Shown here one piece after another: positions 1-9,951 of a stretch of 57,833 nucleotides of DNA (its first letter is position 1; every line of letters starts with the position of its first letter). Location: NCBI GenBank assembly GCA_948469885.1, contig CAOKMT010000013.1:1-57833 (forward strand), written 5' to 3'. The translations under genes were made by a program, and so were the position numbers. The stretch is from an uncultured Sporosarcina sp. (lineage in GTDB: Bacteria > Bacillota > Bacilli > Bacillales_A > Planococcaceae). Below the pieces are notes generated by a model. The model was given only the letters and a program-made list of their open reading frames with translations, was not told the DNA's origin and did not search any database.

Positions 1-1707
1 GATCGGTGTCGTGTCATCCATCCCAAGCTTCGTCATCATCGACTTCATTTGGTCTGATCCGAAACGGCGCATCAATTCATCTTCCAGCGACAAATAAAAT
101 TGCGTTACCCCCGGATCTCCTTGCCGACCGGAACGTCCGCGCAACTGGTTGTCGATTCTTCGTGACTCATGCCGCTCTGTCCCAAGAACCGCCAAACCGC
201 CGAGTTCGAGGACCCCTTCTCCTAGTTTGATATCCGTTCCCCGTCCAGCCATATTCGTCGCAATCGTGACGGAACCTTTTTCTCCGGCTGCCAAAATGAT
301 ATCCGCTTCACTTTCATGGTTTTTGGCATTCAAGACATTATGTTTCACGCCGAATTGCGTTAAATATTTCGAAATGATTTCAGACGTTTCAATGGCGACT
401 GTCCCGACAAGGACAGGCTGCCCTTTTTGATTACGTTCTTTAATATCTTCCGCAACCGCTTTGAACTTACCTTCCATTGTCGCGTAAATCAAATCCGCAC
501 GGTCATCCCGGATAATCGGACGATTCGTCGGAATTTCAATGACGTTCATATTGTAAATGTTACGAAATTCCTCTTCTTCCGTTTTCGCAGTTCCTGTCAT
601 TCCTGAAAGTTTTTCGTACATTCGGAAATAGTTTTGGAAAGTGATGGTCGCAAGCGTCATCGACTCATTTTGTACTTCCAAACCTTCTTTCGCTTCAATT
701 GCTTGGTGTAATCCGTCGCTATAACGGCGTCCTTTCATGAGACGTCCCGTAAAGGAGTCGACGATGACGACGTTTCCTTCTTCGACAACATAATCGATGT
801 CAACATGCATACTCGCATGCGCTTTCAATGCTTGGTTGATCCCGTGTAGAAGCGTTCCATGTTCCAAATCGAACAAGTTGTCAATATTAAATGCTGCTTC
901 TGCTTTTTCGACACCGCTTTCTGTCAGTACAACACCTTTTGTCGATTCATCATAGGAATAATCTTCTTCTTTTTTCAACGTAATGACAAACCGATTGGCC
1001 AACTTATACAAATTCGCCGCTTTCGCCGCTTGGCCTGAAATGATGAGTGGTGTCCGCGCTTCATCGATTAAAATCGAGTCGACTTCGTCAATAACGCCGA
1101 AATGAAGCGGTCTTTGCACTTTATGATCACTGTATAACACCATATTGTCACGTAAATAATCGAATCCAAGTTCATTGTTCGTACTGTACGTAATATCCGC
1201 TTGATAGGCTTCGCGTTTTTCTTCCTTTGACATACTATTCAAATTCAAGCCAACCGTTAACCCAAGGAAGTTGTAAAGGACGCCCATTTCTTCAGCATCA
1301 CGACTGGACAAGTATTCGTTTACCGTGACGACATGAACGCCTTTTCCTGTCAACGCGTTTAAATAAACCGCGAGTGTCGACGTCAACGTCTTCCCTTCCC
1401 CGGTTTTCATCTCTGCGATATTCCCTTCATGCAATGCCGCCGCCCCGATGATCTGCACACGGAACGGATACATGCCGAGCACACGACGCGACGCTTCCCG
1501 GACAACCGCGAAAGCTTCCACTTGGAGGTCATCCAACGTCTCTCCAGTGGCGATACGCCCTTTGAATTCTTCCGTCTTCCCCGCCAGCGCTTCATCTGAC
1601 AACTTTTCCATATCGGATGCCAATGCTTCCACTCGATCAGCAATCCGGTCAAGTCTTTTTAAATCTCGTTTATTCGAATCAAATATCTTATTTAGCACAC
1701 TTAACAT
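1..1707 (-). CDS. secA: Protein translocase ATPase SecA (3' part missing, cut by window edge)
   Basis: SecA is the cytosolic ATPase that pushes preproteins through SecYEG. The reading frame is open from an ATG at 1707 to the left edge, giving the first 569 of the usual ~800-840 residues. The N-terminus [19 protein letters not shown], the Walker A segment MKTGEGKT, the DEVDS(I)L box and the motif [10 protein letters not shown] are all visible. The visible part ends in nucleotide-binding domain 2, just after a [10 protein letters not shown] motif, so the C-terminal scaffold and zinc tail lie outside. It sits downstream of hpf in the same direction, as in Bacillus. A terminator lies between the two genes, so secA probably has its own promoter in the 267-base gap. 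No frameshift is seen. Identification is secure. Confidence 0.97.
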   Translation of the reverse strand, partial: MLSVLNKIFDSNKRDLKRLDRIADRVEALASDMEKLSDEALAGKTEEFKGRIATGETLDDLQVEAFAVVREASRRVLGMYPFRVQIIGAAALHEGNIAEMKTGEGKTLTSTLAVYLNALTGKGVHVVTVNEYLSSRDAEEMGVLYNFLGLTVGLNLNSMSKEEKREAYQADITYSTNNELGFDYLRDNMVLYSDHKVQRPLHFGVIDEVDSILIDEARTPLIISGQAAKAANLYKLANRFVITLKKEEDYSYDESTKGVVLTESGVEKAEAAFNIDNLFDLEHGTLLHGINQALKAHASMHVDIDYVVEEGNVVIVDSFTGRLMKGRRYSDGLHQAIEAKEGLEVQNESMTLATITFQNYFRMYEKLSGMTGTAKTEEEEFRNIYNMNVIEIPTNRPIIRDDRADLIYATMEGKFKAVAEDIKERNQKGQPVLVGTVAIETSEIISKYLTQFGVKHNVLNAKNHESEADIILAAGEKGSVTIATNMAGRGTDIKLGEGVLELGGLAVLGTERHESRRIDNQLRGRSGRQGDPGVTQFYLSLEDELMRRFGSDQMKSMMTKLGMDDTTPI

Positions 1708-1921
1708 TAAGGTCACATCCTCGTATAGTTCACTCTTCATTTTAACATTGTGAAATGCACGGTGCAAATGAACAGTGCGCACATGGGCTACACAGTAAGC
1801 CCTACTTGTCGATAAATTTAAAACCACCGTTCGGATGGCCTACTGCACACTTCTCCCGTTGGCTTCGATCGGCTGCTTCCTCATACCGACAATTTTCCTT
1901 ATCATTGTGTCTGCACGTCGC

Positions 1922-1956
1922 ACAAAAAACCTCTGAGCAGTCTCACCACTCAGAGG
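1922..1956 (-). terminator. Rho-independent terminator after hpf
   Basis: Perfect 8-bp stem CCTCTGAG/CTCAGAGG with an 11-base loop. On the minus strand it is followed by a run of six T. It lies just past the hpf stop codon and separates hpf from secA. Confidence 0.85.
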
Positions 1957-1974
1957 TCTCTTCTAATCATTTAT

Positions 1975-2529
1975 TCAATTCGTTTCAATCAAACCGTATT
2001 TCCCGTCTTTTCGCTTATAGACGATATTCGTGCCGTCAGATTCTGCATCTGTAAAGATGAAGAAATTATGGCCGAGCATGTTCATTTGCAAAATAGCCTC
2101 TTCTTCATCCATCGGCTTTAAGTCGAATTGCTTCGTACGCACGACGGATATTTCGTCGTGGTGGTCTTCTTCAACGTTGTTATTATTATTGACTGACGCG
2201 AAGAATGCAGCGACGCCTTCACCTTCACGGAATTTACGATTCACTCTTGTTTTATATTTTCGAATTTGACGTTCCAGTTTATCGACGATCAAATCGATGG
2301 CAGCGTATAGATCTTCATGTCGTTCTTCTGCCCGGAGCGTTAATTTTTTCATAGGAATTGTAACTTCTGCTTTAGTTTGTTTATCGTTATACACTTTCAA
2401 ATTCACATTGGCCGGAGCAGTCGCACCACCTGTGAAGTATCTTTCCAGTTTACTCACTTTACTCTCCACATGTTCACGAATCGCTGGAGTGACCTCAATG
2501 TTTTCGCCTCGGATATTGAAATTTAGCAT
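1975..2529 (-). CDS. hpf: Ribosome hibernation promoting factor, long form
   Basis: Long-form HPF binds the 30S decoding region and pairs 70S ribosomes into inactive 100S dimers in slow-growing or stressed cells. The 184-residue length fits the long form. An N-terminal HPF/RaiA domain (about residues 1-105, MLNFNIRGENIEVTPAIREH) is joined by an Asn- and acid-rich linker (VNNNNNVEEDHHDE) to the C-terminal dimerisation domain (about 129-184, VVRTKQFDLKPMDEEEAILQM). The start is supported by AAGGAGG eight bases upstream. Placement between fliT and secA is the usual Bacillales order. The 130-base upstream region may hold a stress promoter (an AGGACTTT...GAAGT stretch is loosely sigma-H-like), but I would not rely on that. 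Confidence 0.96.
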   Translation of the reverse strand: MLNFNIRGENIEVTPAIREHVESKVSKLERYFTGGATAPANVNLKVYNDKQTKAEVTIPMKKLTLRAEERHEDLYAAIDLIVDKLERQIRKYKTRVNRKFREGEGVAAFFASVNNNNNVEEDHHDEISVVRTKQFDLKPMDEEEAILQMNMLGHNFFIFTDAESDGTNIVYKRKDGKYGLIETN

Positions 2530-2660
2530 GTAAATTCCTCCTTTAATTAGCTCTTACAAGTATACTTCTATATGTGCCCCAAAAAGTCCTTTTAAAAACC
2601 TGTAAAAGATAAAAGAAAATGTCGAAATGTGCCAAAAACGTGTCAAGTCGCTTACTAACG

Positions 2661-3044
2661 TCATAAACGTTTTTTCTTTTTAGCCAATTCCTCTTTTCCG
2701 AGCAATTTTAACTCGCTGGCAATCAATCGTTCACGCGCATGATCTTCGTCAAATCGCAATCCGTACAAATAGCCGTTTCGGTATGCTTTCTTCCAGACAA
2801 TCCCTCCGTGCGCTTCCACGGTATGTGTGTGAATCAAAAAAATAATTGTCAAATTCACGCGATTGGACGCTGTCGGAATGTCGAAATTTGTAAAAAACTT
2901 AGCGCCCTTCAAACTTAAATCCATGATCGAACATTCACCTTGTCCGGATGACTTACCTACATCATCTACTTTCCGAATTCGAAACTTGGCGCTTACCGGC
3001 TCACCGAATGTATACCGAAAATATTCGGTCCGCTTATAGAACAT
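2661..3044 (-). CDS. PilZ-domain protein (probable c-di-GMP receptor)
   Basis: This 127-residue protein has the PilZ signature in two parts: a basic start (YKRTEYFRYTF, fitting the RxxxR element near residues 5-10) and MDLSLKGAKF near residues 42-51, which fits the D/NxSxxG element that holds c-di-GMP. A lysine-rich tail (KEELAKKKKRL) ends it. The start has GGGAGG seven bases upstream. It lies between the fliT terminator and hpf, a spot where B. subtilis has no gene, so it probably tunes motility. That role is inference; its partner cannot be told from sequence. Its own promoter is not obvious. Confidence 0.8.
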   Translation of the reverse strand: MFYKRTEYFRYTFGEPVSAKFRIRKVDDVGKSSGQGECSIMDLSLKGAKFFTNFDIPTASNRVNLTIIFLIHTHTVEAHGGIVWKKAYRNGYLYGLRFDEDHARERLIASELKLLGKEELAKKKKRL

Positions 3045-3078
3045 CGTTCATCCTCCCAATCCATCCCGAAATGTTTAA

Positions 3079-3110
3079 AACCCCGATAAGACAGAATCTC
3101 TATCGGGGTT
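3079..3110 (-). terminator. Terminator after fliT
   Basis: Ten-base perfect stem AACCCCGATA/TATCGGGGTT with a 12-base loop. It sits six bases past the fliT stop codon and is followed on the minus strand by TTAAACATTT. It ends the flaG-fliD-fliS-fliT unit. Confidence 0.75.
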
Positions 3111-3115
3111 GCTCT

Positions 3116-3469
3116 TTATTGTTTCGTATCGTAGTATGTGCCACCGCGCCCAACATTACTATACGGATTTACATACTCTTGCATATGCGTTTTTTTAGAT
3201 TGCGCCTGCATAATATCCGTACGAATCCGCTTCGTGAAAAGGGCCAGTTTCGTTTGCAATTCCTTTTCAAGCGCCATCAGTTCTTGTCCCAAGGCTTCTT
3301 CTTCTTTTGTGAAAGGCGCGGCGATACCGTCTTTTAATTTCTCTCGCTCATCGAGCAATTTTTCAATCGCGGCAATTGATGCATCTCTTTGTTCTTCATC
3401 GACATTTTTCGCGGCGTCGAGTAAATTCTCCGTCGCTGTCCGCCAAGCGAGCAATACTTGCCGAATCAT
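3116..3469 (-). CDS. fliT: FliT-like flagellar export chaperone
   Basis: A 117-residue, highly helical, charged protein (for example DAAKNVDEEQRDASIAAIEKLLDEREKL) that starts inside the last codons of fliS (4-base overlap), the usual place of fliT. FliT chaperones the cap protein FliD before export. Sequence conservation in FliT is low, so the call rests mainly on position, size and helical make-up. The C-terminal part (NPYSNVGRGGTYYDTKQ) is probably flexible. Translation is likely coupled to fliS. Confidence 0.75.
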   Translation of the reverse strand: MIRQVLLAWRTATENLLDAAKNVDEEQRDASIAAIEKLLDEREKLKDGIAAPFTKEEEALGQELMALEKELQTKLALFTKRIRTDIMQAQSKKTHMQEYVNPYSNVGRGGTYYDTKQ

Positions 3470-3867
3470 ATTTCATCCACATTCGCATATTGTTTTTGAC
3501 GGTTGATTTGAATCACTTGTTTCCATGTGTCGCGGAATTCTGTAATAATATCTGCCGCCTCACTGAATAATGCAGCGTCGTTCTGTATATTCCCGTCGAT
3601 TAGCCGGCTGTTGGCAAACTCATATAGAATAAGCATGTTTTCCGACACTGGCACGGACTTATCGAGCGTCACCATCAGTTCAGAAATGATCGCTTGCGCT
3701 TTTTGAATCGCAGTATTTTTTGCTTCTATATCGCCTGCTTCCAAGGCTCTTCTACCTTGTTCGATAAATTTCAAACACCCATTATATAACATTAAAGTCA
3801 ATTCGCCCGGTGTCGACGTGTTCACTGAGTTGTTCTGATACGTTGCGTAAGGATTATTAATAGCCAT
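3466..3867 (-). CDS. fliS: Flagellin export chaperone FliS
   Basis: FliS holds flagellin unfolded in the cytosol and delivers it to the export gate; in Bacillus it also interacts with FliW-controlled flagellin homeostasis. The 133-residue product begins MAINNPYATYQNNSVNTSTP and contains ELTLMLYNGCLKFIEQGRRA, both hallmarks of the family, followed by the predicted four-helix bundle. It lies 30 bases after fliD and overlaps fliT. Two flagellin genes in this window (22788-23603 and 29652-30884) are its likely clients. Confidence 0.96.
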   Translation of the reverse strand: MAINNPYATYQNNSVNTSTPGELTLMLYNGCLKFIEQGRRALEAGDIEAKNTAIQKAQAIISELMVTLDKSVPVSENMLILYEFANSRLIDGNIQNDAALFSEAADIITEFRDTWKQVIQINRQKQYANVDEI

Positions 3868-3897
3868 TAAATATCTCTATCTCCTTTTACTTTTATC

Positions 3898-5433
3898 TTA
3901 CATACCGCCGCCGAATGCGCCCATCAGTTGTGCTGATTGTGCATTTGCGCGTTGAATCGCCATTTCCATTGCGGTGAATTGTTTCCAAAGTCGGCTTTCT
4001 GTCATTTCTAAACGAGACTGAAAACGTTCGATTTGCTTATCCATGTCGTTTAAATTACGACCAAGCGCAAAGGTATCATTGACCGAATTCGCTTTCCCCG
4101 CCCGTGCCGAAATAAGTTTTTGCGTGTCTTCCACCGCTTCACGAAGTCTTCGTGCCAACCCTTTTCCTTCATCAGTTTCACCGGATTTAGAAAATAATTC
4201 ATGAATTTTATTCGGATCCTCGCTAATTGCTTCTCTTAACTTGTCTTCATCAATGACTAGTTTTCCATTTTCTAAATAATCTTTTGACGTTGTAATCCCA
4301 ATATCACTCAACGTAATATCTACACCTTCAACTTTTCCCATAAGCGCCGTACGCATTTTACTGAGCATGCTTGAAATAATCGGGTCGTTTCGAAGTGTTC
4401 CACTCATCGCTTTTTCTTCCCATAGTTCAATTTCCTTTTCTTTCATCTCGGATTTTTGCTCCGTTGAAAGCGGATGGAAATCGCGGTACTTCGGTTCCCG
4501 GATTTTGGCATTTAAGTCTTCAATTAGTTTGTTGTAGTCGTCGACGAATTTGACGACGGTCTCTAAGATTTTATCCGTATCGGGAGCAGAGCTGAATGTG
4601 ATAGTCTTCTCACCCGATATTGGGACTCCATCCTTATCTAACGGTGTGGTTGCTTGTTTTAAATTGATTTCAAAGCCGTTGATTTGGAAGATGTTGGAGG
4701 AACGTTCAGTTTTGAGTCCATTAAATGTGAATTCAGCATTAGCGCCTTTAGTTCCTCTGGACTTGTCAGCTGCCACTCTATTATCTTTTTCAACCTTTAA
4801 GAAAGTGTAATTACCCGAAAACTCTATTTCCTTCCCCTCTTCCACCTTACCACTGTTTTTTGCGGTAAATGCAATTTTACCTGTAAAGGAATCAAAGTAT
4901 GCCGAAACATCTGAGTTTTCATTAATGTCATCTAACACGCTCTTTAAAGTTGAATTGGCATCTAGTTTAACTTCGTAGCCACCCTCATCAAACTCCCCCT
5001 CAGCATTAATCGCTTTTATTGTAAATGAAGATGGTACCGTTCTTATAATATCTAGCTCTTTTAATGACTTTGACAAATCAGCATTCGAGGAAACAATGCG
5101 ATCACTACTTTGCATCGTCGCATTTTTCGCCAGCTGATGAATTTGAAGCGATCCCGAAAAATCACTCGTCGAACTTATATTTCGAATCGATACATCATCT
5201 GGTGCACTCACCGAAACTGTTTTTGCCGTAAATGAATTCGAAAGGATCATATTGCTAAATGTATTTTGACTGAAGTCAAAGAGGTTTCGGTTAATGCTTC
5301 GATAATCATCCAATTGCCATTCTAAGTATTGTTTTTTCTGTGTGATTTTATCTAATGGCAAACGTTGCGCAGCCATCATGTCTCGTATAATCGACTCTGT
5401 ATCCATTCCTGTTGCTAATCCGCCAATTCGCAT
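3898..5433 (-). CDS. fliD: Flagellar filament cap protein FliD
   Basis: FliD forms the cap at the filament tip under which flagellin folds. The 511-residue protein has the FliD N-terminus (RIGGLATGMDTESIIRDMM, residues 2-20) and the C-terminal coiled coil (MDKQIERFQSRLEMTESRLWKQF region), with a variable middle that forms the outer cap domains. Its length is ordinary for the family. It is preceded by flaG (18-base gap) and followed by fliS. The operon is read from the sigma-D promoter at 5861-5887. Confidence 0.97.
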   Translation of the reverse strand: MRIGGLATGMDTESIIRDMMAAQRLPLDKITQKKQYLEWQLDDYRSINRNLFDFSQNTFSNMILSNSFTAKTVSVSAPDDVSIRNISSTSDFSGSLQIHQLAKNATMQSSDRIVSSNADLSKSLKELDIIRTVPSSFTIKAINAEGEFDEGGYEVKLDANSTLKSVLDDINENSDVSAYFDSFTGKIAFTAKNSGKVEEGKEIEFSGNYTFLKVEKDNRVAADKSRGTKGANAEFTFNGLKTERSSNIFQINGFEINLKQATTPLDKDGVPISGEKTITFSSAPDTDKILETVVKFVDDYNKLIEDLNAKIREPKYRDFHPLSTEQKSEMKEKEIELWEEKAMSGTLRNDPIISSMLSKMRTALMGKVEGVDITLSDIGITTSKDYLENGKLVIDEDKLREAISEDPNKIHELFSKSGETDEGKGLARRLREAVEDTQKLISARAGKANSVNDTFALGRNLNDMDKQIERFQSRLEMTESRLWKQFTAMEMAIQRANAQSAQLMGAFGGGM

Positions 5434-5451
5434 GATTCATTCACGCCTTCC

Positions 5452-5811
5452 TTAAATTTTCCGGTCCACCAGTAAACCGACGAACTCTTTCATTGCCGCA
5501 TGGATATCCATCAGTTTCTTTGAAGGGATTTCACGTATTACTTCGTCCGTCTTCGTATCGACAATCGTTACGTAGTATTCTTTCAGCTCATCGTGCATGA
5601 CAAATTTCAATTGTGCATTTGCGCTCGCTAAAAATGTATTCATCCCGTCCACCAAGCTGTCCGCCTTTTGAATCGGTAAACGTTGTTCGTTTTTCCCCGT
5701 CATTTCTGCTTGTTCAGCCACCATTGAAACAGGTTCAACTTGCCCGGCTTCTTTGGCAACGGGTGATGCCTCAAAGCGAGCTGCTTGTCCTATGCCTATT
5801 TCACTTACCAT
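5452..5811 (-). CDS. flaG: FlaG family protein
   Basis: A 119-residue FlaG-type protein, a small filament-related protein of unclear molecular role that is co-transcribed with fliD in many bacteria. The C-terminal half carries the family pattern LKFVMHDELKEYYVTIVDTKTDEVIREIPSKKLMDIHAAM. I place the start at ATG 5811 (MVSEIGIG) because GAGGGAGG lies about 8-11 bases upstream; the in-frame start at 5829 would sit on the ribosome binding site. First gene of the flaG-fliD-fliS-fliT operon. Confidence 0.9.
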   Translation of the reverse strand: MVSEIGIGQAARFEASPVAKEAGQVEPVSMVAEQAEMTGKNEQRLPIQKADSLVDGMNTFLASANAQLKFVMHDELKEYYVTIVDTKTDEVIREIPSKKLMDIHAAMKEFVGLLVDRKI

Positions 5812-5860
5812 TCCCTTACCCTCCCTCAACTAGCGTTCGAGATATTGCTCATTGTTTTTT

Positions 5861-5887
5861 ATATCGGCGCTCCCAAGAAGAAGTTAA
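5861..5887 (-). promoter_or_regulatory. Sigma-D promoter of flaG-fliDST
   Basis: On the minus strand TTAA, a 15-base spacer, then GCCGATAT: an exact -10 and correct spacing for the sigma-D consensus (TAAA-N15-GCCGATAT). It lies 50 bases upstream of the flaG start. Confidence 0.88.
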
Positions 5888-5996
5888 GACATTTCAGCTA
5901 AAAACAATAGATTTCCGTTTGGGCTTTTCATATTTCCAACCTTTTCTACCACCGTGATTTTTAAAATTCCTAATATTCCTTTTATTTGCCCAGTCC

Positions 5997-6023
5997 TAAA
6001 GTTTCCATTTTTCAGACCGAATA
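5997..6023 (+). promoter_or_regulatory. Candidate sigma-D promoter of the chemoreceptor gene
   Basis: TAAA at 5997-6000, 15-base spacer, then ACCGAATA. The -35 is exact, the -10 matches 5 of 8. It ends 46 bases before the start codon. Confidence 0.55.
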
Positions 6024-6069
6024 CATTTATAGTAGGTATCATTTACCAGGAAAGAAGAGAGGGTGTTCC

Positions 6070-8067
6070 ATGTTTAAATCAGTTAAAACAAAAATTATCA
6101 TAACGGTCATGGTTTTATTTCTAATCGGCGTTTCTGTCATGACCGCAGTTACAAGTACACAAGTGAAAACAAAAACGAAAGATAGTCTCATCAATCAAAG
6201 CGTTGTCTTTGTAGACGAAATGGGACATTCAATTAACTATTTCTTCGAACAATATGAAAGAGGCTTAACGCAATTATCGACTTCTCGATCTGTTGTAGAA
6301 TTCGATGTGGAAGGCGAAACGGCTGAAAAAGAAGAAGCCAGAACATTACTCGAAATGCTGGATAAAGAGCTTGCTGGTTTCCATGAGCTATACAGTGACA
6401 CGGCATTTGTCTATTTTTCAAGTCCCGACTGGCACATCAATGCACCGAGCACAGAAGTCCCTGCTGATTTCGATCCGACGACGAGGGATTGGTATAAAAA
6501 CGCGATGGCACATCCCGATGCCGTTCAATGGACGAGCACTTATATCGATGAAGTTACCGGTGAATATGTCATCACAGCCACAAAAGCGGTACATCATAAC
6601 GGTACCCCGATCGGTGTCATCGGTCTTGATATCTTCCTAACGGCATTAATGGATCAGATCGAGAATAGCGAGCTCGATTTTGACGGCTATCCGATTATTC
6701 TCGGCTCAGAAGGCGACGCGATCGTCCACCCGACCGCCCTAAGCGAGAACTTAATGCATCTTCCGTTTATCCAGGACATGTACCAACATGAAAACGGCGT
6801 AGTCCAGTATCATTATGATGATGCGGATAACGTAACCGTCTACACGACGACCTCAGGGATGGGCTGGAAAATCGGTGCGGTTTACAACGACGACAATATA
6901 GATGCGATGGCAAATGATTTACGGAACTCGATGATTATCGTTGCCCTGATCACGTTAGCTTTATTTTTCGTCATACTTTACATAATGATCAGTCGCTTGA
7001 TTCGTCCGCTTGGCACGTTGACGACATTGATGGAAGCCGTTTCAGATGGGGATCTGACTGTCAGATCGGACATCCAGTCGAAAGACGAGATTGGCGAATT
7101 GGGGGCTAACTTCAATACGATGATCGATAAAACCAATGCAATTATCCGCGTCGTCAATGACTCTGCGATGAACGTAAGAGAAAGCTCTGAAAGTTTAAGC
7201 GCGGTTTCCGAAGAAACGAATGCTTCAAGTGAAGAAGTGGCCTATGCAGTAAATGAAATTGCCCAAGGTGCATCTCGTTCTGCTGCCGATGCTGAAATAG
7301 TGACAGAACGTTCAGACCTTCTAGGTCAACAAATTAATGACATGACGGAAAAAGCGGATGTCATGACGACGATCGCAATGAAAACTGGCGAAATGAATAC
7401 GAGCGGGCAGCAACAAATGCAATCGCTCTTAACTTCTTTCAACGATTCAGCAAGCAACTTACAAGCGATGGCCGGCGTCGTTACGGCACTGGAAGAAAAA
7501 GTGGGCGCTATCGGCACTGTGATGGACACGATTACTGAAATTTCCGCCCAAACGAATTTACTCGCCTTGAATGCAAGCATCGAAGCTGCGCGTGCGGGCG
7601 AACATGGTCAAGGATTTGCGGTTGTCGCTGAAGAAGTGCGGAAGCTTGCGGAACAATCCGCACGCGCAACGGACGAAGTGCAAACGACGATTCGCGAACT
7701 CCAAGCCGAATCTCGTCAAGTTTCGGAAGAAATGACACGGACTCGAGAAAACTTCCATAACCAAGCGACCGTCTTGAATGACACAGAAAATACATTCGGT
7801 GACATTTCCGCATTGATGGCAGATATGCAAACTTCTATCGATGACGTCGCCAGCGGAATCGCAAGCGTCGCTACTTTAAAAACAGACGTTGCCGAAACCA
7901 TTCAAACAATGGCCGCCACATCTCAAGAAACAGCCGCGGCATGTGAAGAAGTGAGCGCATCGACTGACGAACAAGTACGCGCCATCCATTCCGTGACGGA
8001 AGCGGCGGAAGCATTAACGAAATTGAGCGAAGAGCTTAATCAAGCAGTGAATCAATTTAAGGTTTAA
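6070..8067 (+). CDS. Methyl-accepting chemotaxis protein with extracellular Cache domain
   Basis: A 665-residue chemoreceptor. TM1 is at about residues 8-30, an extracellular double-Cache-like sensor spans about 35-280 ([13 protein letters not shown] and [12 protein letters not shown] are typical Cache strings), TM2 is at about 287-309, then HAMP, then the cytoplasmic signalling hairpin with the conserved tip [21 protein letters not shown] choose ATG 6070 because GAGAGGG lies just upstream; the longer open frame from 5986 lacks a ribosome binding site. Cache sensors of this type often bind amino acids or carboxylates, but the ligand cannot be read. It is a close paralogue of the receptor at 24460-26454. 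One of three genes in this half of the window on the plus strand with a candidate sigma-D promoter nearby. Confidence 0.95.
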   Translation: MFKSVKTKIIITVMVLFLIGVSVMTAVTSTQVKTKTKDSLINQSVVFVDEMGHSINYFFEQYERGLTQLSTSRSVVEFDVEGETAEKEEARTLLEMLDKELAGFHELYSDTAFVYFSSPDWHINAPSTEVPADFDPTTRDWYKNAMAHPDAVQWTSTYIDEVTGEYVITATKAVHHNGTPIGVIGLDIFLTALMDQIENSELDFDGYPIILGSEGDAIVHPTALSENLMHLPFIQDMYQHENGVVQYHYDDADNVTVYTTTSGMGWKIGAVYNDDNIDAMANDLRNSMIIVALITLALFFVILYIMISRLIRPLGTLTTLMEAVSDGDLTVRSDIQSKDEIGELGANFNTMIDKTNAIIRVVNDSAMNVRESSESLSAVSEETNASSEEVAYAVNEIAQGASRSAADAEIVTERSDLLGQQINDMTEKADVMTTIAMKTGEMNTSGQQQMQSLLTSFNDSASNLQAMAGVVTALEEKVGAIGTVMDTITEISAQTNLLALNASIEAARAGEHGQGFAVVAEEVRKLAEQSARATDEVQTTIRELQAESRQVSEEMTRTRENFHNQATVLNDTENTFGDISALMADMQTSIDDVASGIASVATLKTDVAETIQTMAATSQETAAACEEVSASTDEQVRAIHSVTEAAEALTKLSEELNQAVNQFKV

Positions 8068-8074
8068 GCACGAC

Positions 8075-8110
8075 AAAACCGCTTTGGATTTCGTGTCCGA
8101 AGCGGTTTTT
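8075..8110 (+). terminator. Terminator after the chemoreceptor gene
   Basis: Stem AAAACCGCTT/AAGCGGTTTT followed by TTCATTC on the plus strand, eight bases after the stop codon. It may serve the converging ligase gene too. Confidence 0.8.
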
Positions 8111-8136
8111 CATTCATTAAAGATACTATTATTATC

Positions 8137-9699
8137 CTATCGGGAAGGAACTTTCGCGACTTGCTCACGAAGGGCTGTCTTCAATATTTTTCCTGCAGCT
8201 GACTTCGGTAAATCTTCTACGAACTCCACTGATTTTGGCACTTTGTACCGACTTAACAGTTCTCGACAGCGCCTCAACAACTCTTCTTCGGATAATTCCG
8301 TTTCCGGTTTCAACACGACAAAAGCCTTCACGGCCTCTATCCATTTTGCATCAGGGACACCAATGATTGCCGCTTCTAATACTTCCGGACTTTGGTATAT
8401 CGCGTTCTCCACTTCCACAGAATAAATATTGAGCCCGCCCGAAATGATCATATCCTTCTTGCGATCTGCAAGGTAAATGTATGCATCTTCTCCGAAATAG
8501 CCCATGTCTCCGGTATAGTACCAGCCGTCTTTCAAAACTTCCGCCGTCTCTTCAGGCTTGCGCCAATACCCTTTCATAATATTAGGACCCTTCGCGATAA
8601 TTTCTCCAACCTCTCCTTCCCCAACGTCATTCCCTTTCGGATCGATGATACGAAGTTCCACCCCGATCACTTGTCTTCCGACGGATAGTAACCGCTTCTT
8701 CACTTCTTCCGCTTCAGTGTCAAACCCTTCCTGATGGTCTTCCTCTGTCAATGAAGACAAGACCGGCGAAGCTTCCGTCATTCCATAGTTTGCAGAAAAA
8801 TTGCAATCGAACACCTGGCGAGCTTTCTCCAAAATTTCAAACGGCATCGGCGAAGCCCCGTACCTAATCGTCTTCAAACTAGTAAATTGATATGCCTCCA
8901 CTGTTGGATGATGAATAAGCATATTGATCATCGAAGGGACTAGCGTCACACGCGTCACTTGATACTTGTCGATTTTTTCAAAGATCTCCTCCGGATCAAA
9001 TGTCGCATTCATGCAATGCGCCGCCCCGATTGTCGTGAAGATGAAGATAGGAACACTACCCGCCAAATGGAACATCGGGTTCACGTGAAAGTAAATGTCT
9101 TCAGATGAGTACCGGTTCATCATTAATGTATGATAAATATTCGCTACTAAGTTTTTATGACTGAGCATAACACCTTTCGCTTTCCCTGTTGTGCCGCCTG
9201 TATAATAAATTCCCGCAATATCATCCTCGTCTATTTCAACTTCTTGAAATTCCCCTGCTTCTTCCAATAAGTCATCGTATGGCAATGTCCCGACTACGGA
9301 TGCATCTTTCTCTTTTGAAACATAGACAAAATGTTGAATCGATGTCTTCGTTTTGATAGAAGGAAGTAAATGTATAAAATCTTGCCCTATAAACAAATGG
9401 CTCGGTGCACAATCGTTCAAAATGTATTCCATTTCGCTCAATGACATCTTTGTACTAATCGGCGAAAAAATCGCCCCGATCATTAAAGAGGCATACTTAA
9501 TCTCGATAAACCTGTAATTGTTATTCATTAGTATTCCGATTCTATCGCCTTTCTTCACACCTTGTATTTGAAGATTTTTCGCGAGTAGCTTAATCCGGGC
9601 ATATAATTCCTTATAAGTTAGTCGGACTTCTTCATCAAGCACGGCGTATTTATCGGGATAATGCTTGACTGAAGCTTGTAACCCTTTCGTCAGAAGCAT
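8137..9699 (-). CDS. Acyl-CoA synthetase (AMP-forming ligase)
   Basis: A 520-residue ANL-superfamily ligase that activates a carboxylic acid to its acyl-CoA through an acyl-AMP. Visible motifs are the P-loop YYTGGTTGKAKGVMLSH, NYGMTEASP, GWYYTGDMGYFGEDAYIYLADRKKD with the hinge, and the catalytic lysine in PKSAAGKILKTALRE near the C-terminus. I choose ATG 9699 (MLLTKGLQAS) because GAGGAAGGTGG lies just upstream; a longer open frame to 9885 runs through the sigma-54 promoter and is not coding. It faces the sigma-54 activator gene and has a -24/-12 promoter 58 bases upstream. The substrate is unknown; medium- or long-chain or aromatic acids are possible. It is a distinct paralogue of the ligase at 13004-14551. 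Confidence 0.93.
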   Translation of the reverse strand: MLLTKGLQASVKHYPDKYAVLDEEVRLTYKELYARIKLLAKNLQIQGVKKGDRIGILMNNNYRFIEIKYASLMIGAIFSPISTKMSLSEMEYILNDCAPSHLFIGQDFIHLLPSIKTKTSIQHFVYVSKEKDASVVGTLPYDDLLEEAGEFQEVEIDEDDIAGIYYTGGTTGKAKGVMLSHKNLVANIYHTLMMNRYSSEDIYFHVNPMFHLAGSVPIFIFTTIGAAHCMNATFDPEEIFEKIDKYQVTRVTLVPSMINMLIHHPTVEAYQFTSLKTIRYGASPMPFEILEKARQVFDCNFSANYGMTEASPVLSSLTEEDHQEGFDTEAEEVKKRLLSVGRQVIGVELRIIDPKGNDVGEGEVGEIIAKGPNIMKGYWRKPEETAEVLKDGWYYTGDMGYFGEDAYIYLADRKKDMIISGGLNIYSVEVENAIYQSPEVLEAAIIGVPDAKWIEAVKAFVVLKPETELSEEELLRRCRELLSRYKVPKSVEFVEDLPKSAAGKILKTALREQVAKVPSR

Positions 9700-9756
9700 A
9701 TTGTTTCCACCTTCCTCGTTCAACAAATTCTCTCTATGACGCTTATTCACTTTAAT

Positions 9757-9772
9757 TGCAAGAAACATGCCA
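9757..9772 (-). promoter_or_regulatory. Sigma-54 (-24/-12) promoter of the first ligase gene
   Basis: Minus strand TGGCAT-N5-TTGCA: the GG and GC dinucleotides have the exact sigma-54 spacing. It lies 58 bases upstream of the ligase start, with the twin dyads about 75-110 bp further upstream. Confidence 0.85.
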
Positions 9773-9847
9773 TATACACAACTCAAAAACAGAAGCCAGT
9801 GGAAGACTGCCTTGTCTGATAAACTTCTAAAATACGCGTCTATGGTT

Positions 9848-9884
9848 TGTCCACTTAACCGGACACTGTCTTCATTTGTATACA
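9848..9884. promoter_or_regulatory. Tandem dyad operator (probable UAS for the sigma-54 activator), copy A
   Basis: Two 18-bp dyads separated by one base: TGTCC-N8-GGACA (9848-9865) and TGTCT-N8-ATACA (9867-9884). The same arrangement recurs at 21263-21299, and 23 of 24 bases are identical from the GGACA arm onward. It lies upstream of a -24/-12 promoter and 67 bases before the activator's own start, so it may also serve autoregulation. Confidence 0.8.
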
Positions 9885-9951
9885 AATTTTAAAAGGGATC
9901 TAACAGTTTTTGTGGAAGTTACTTTCAAGAGATATAAAGGAGTGTGAAGTT

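Larger units (their letters stand above)
5812..6069. other. Divergent promoter region between flaG and a chemoreceptor gene
   Basis: A 258-base gap holding the sigma-D promoter of flaG (minus) and a candidate sigma-D promoter of the chemoreceptor (plus). I see nothing else. Confidence 0.7.

Noticed and set aside
1708-1974. Possible small gene in the gap between hpf and secA
   Set aside because: The 99-residue plus-strand frame there runs through the hpf terminator and into hpf antisense; no family is recognised.
9700-9885. N-terminal extension of the first acyl-CoA ligase with a hydrophobic stretch
   Set aside because: It overlaps the sigma-54 promoter and part of the operator; the internal ATG at 9699 has a good ribosome binding site.
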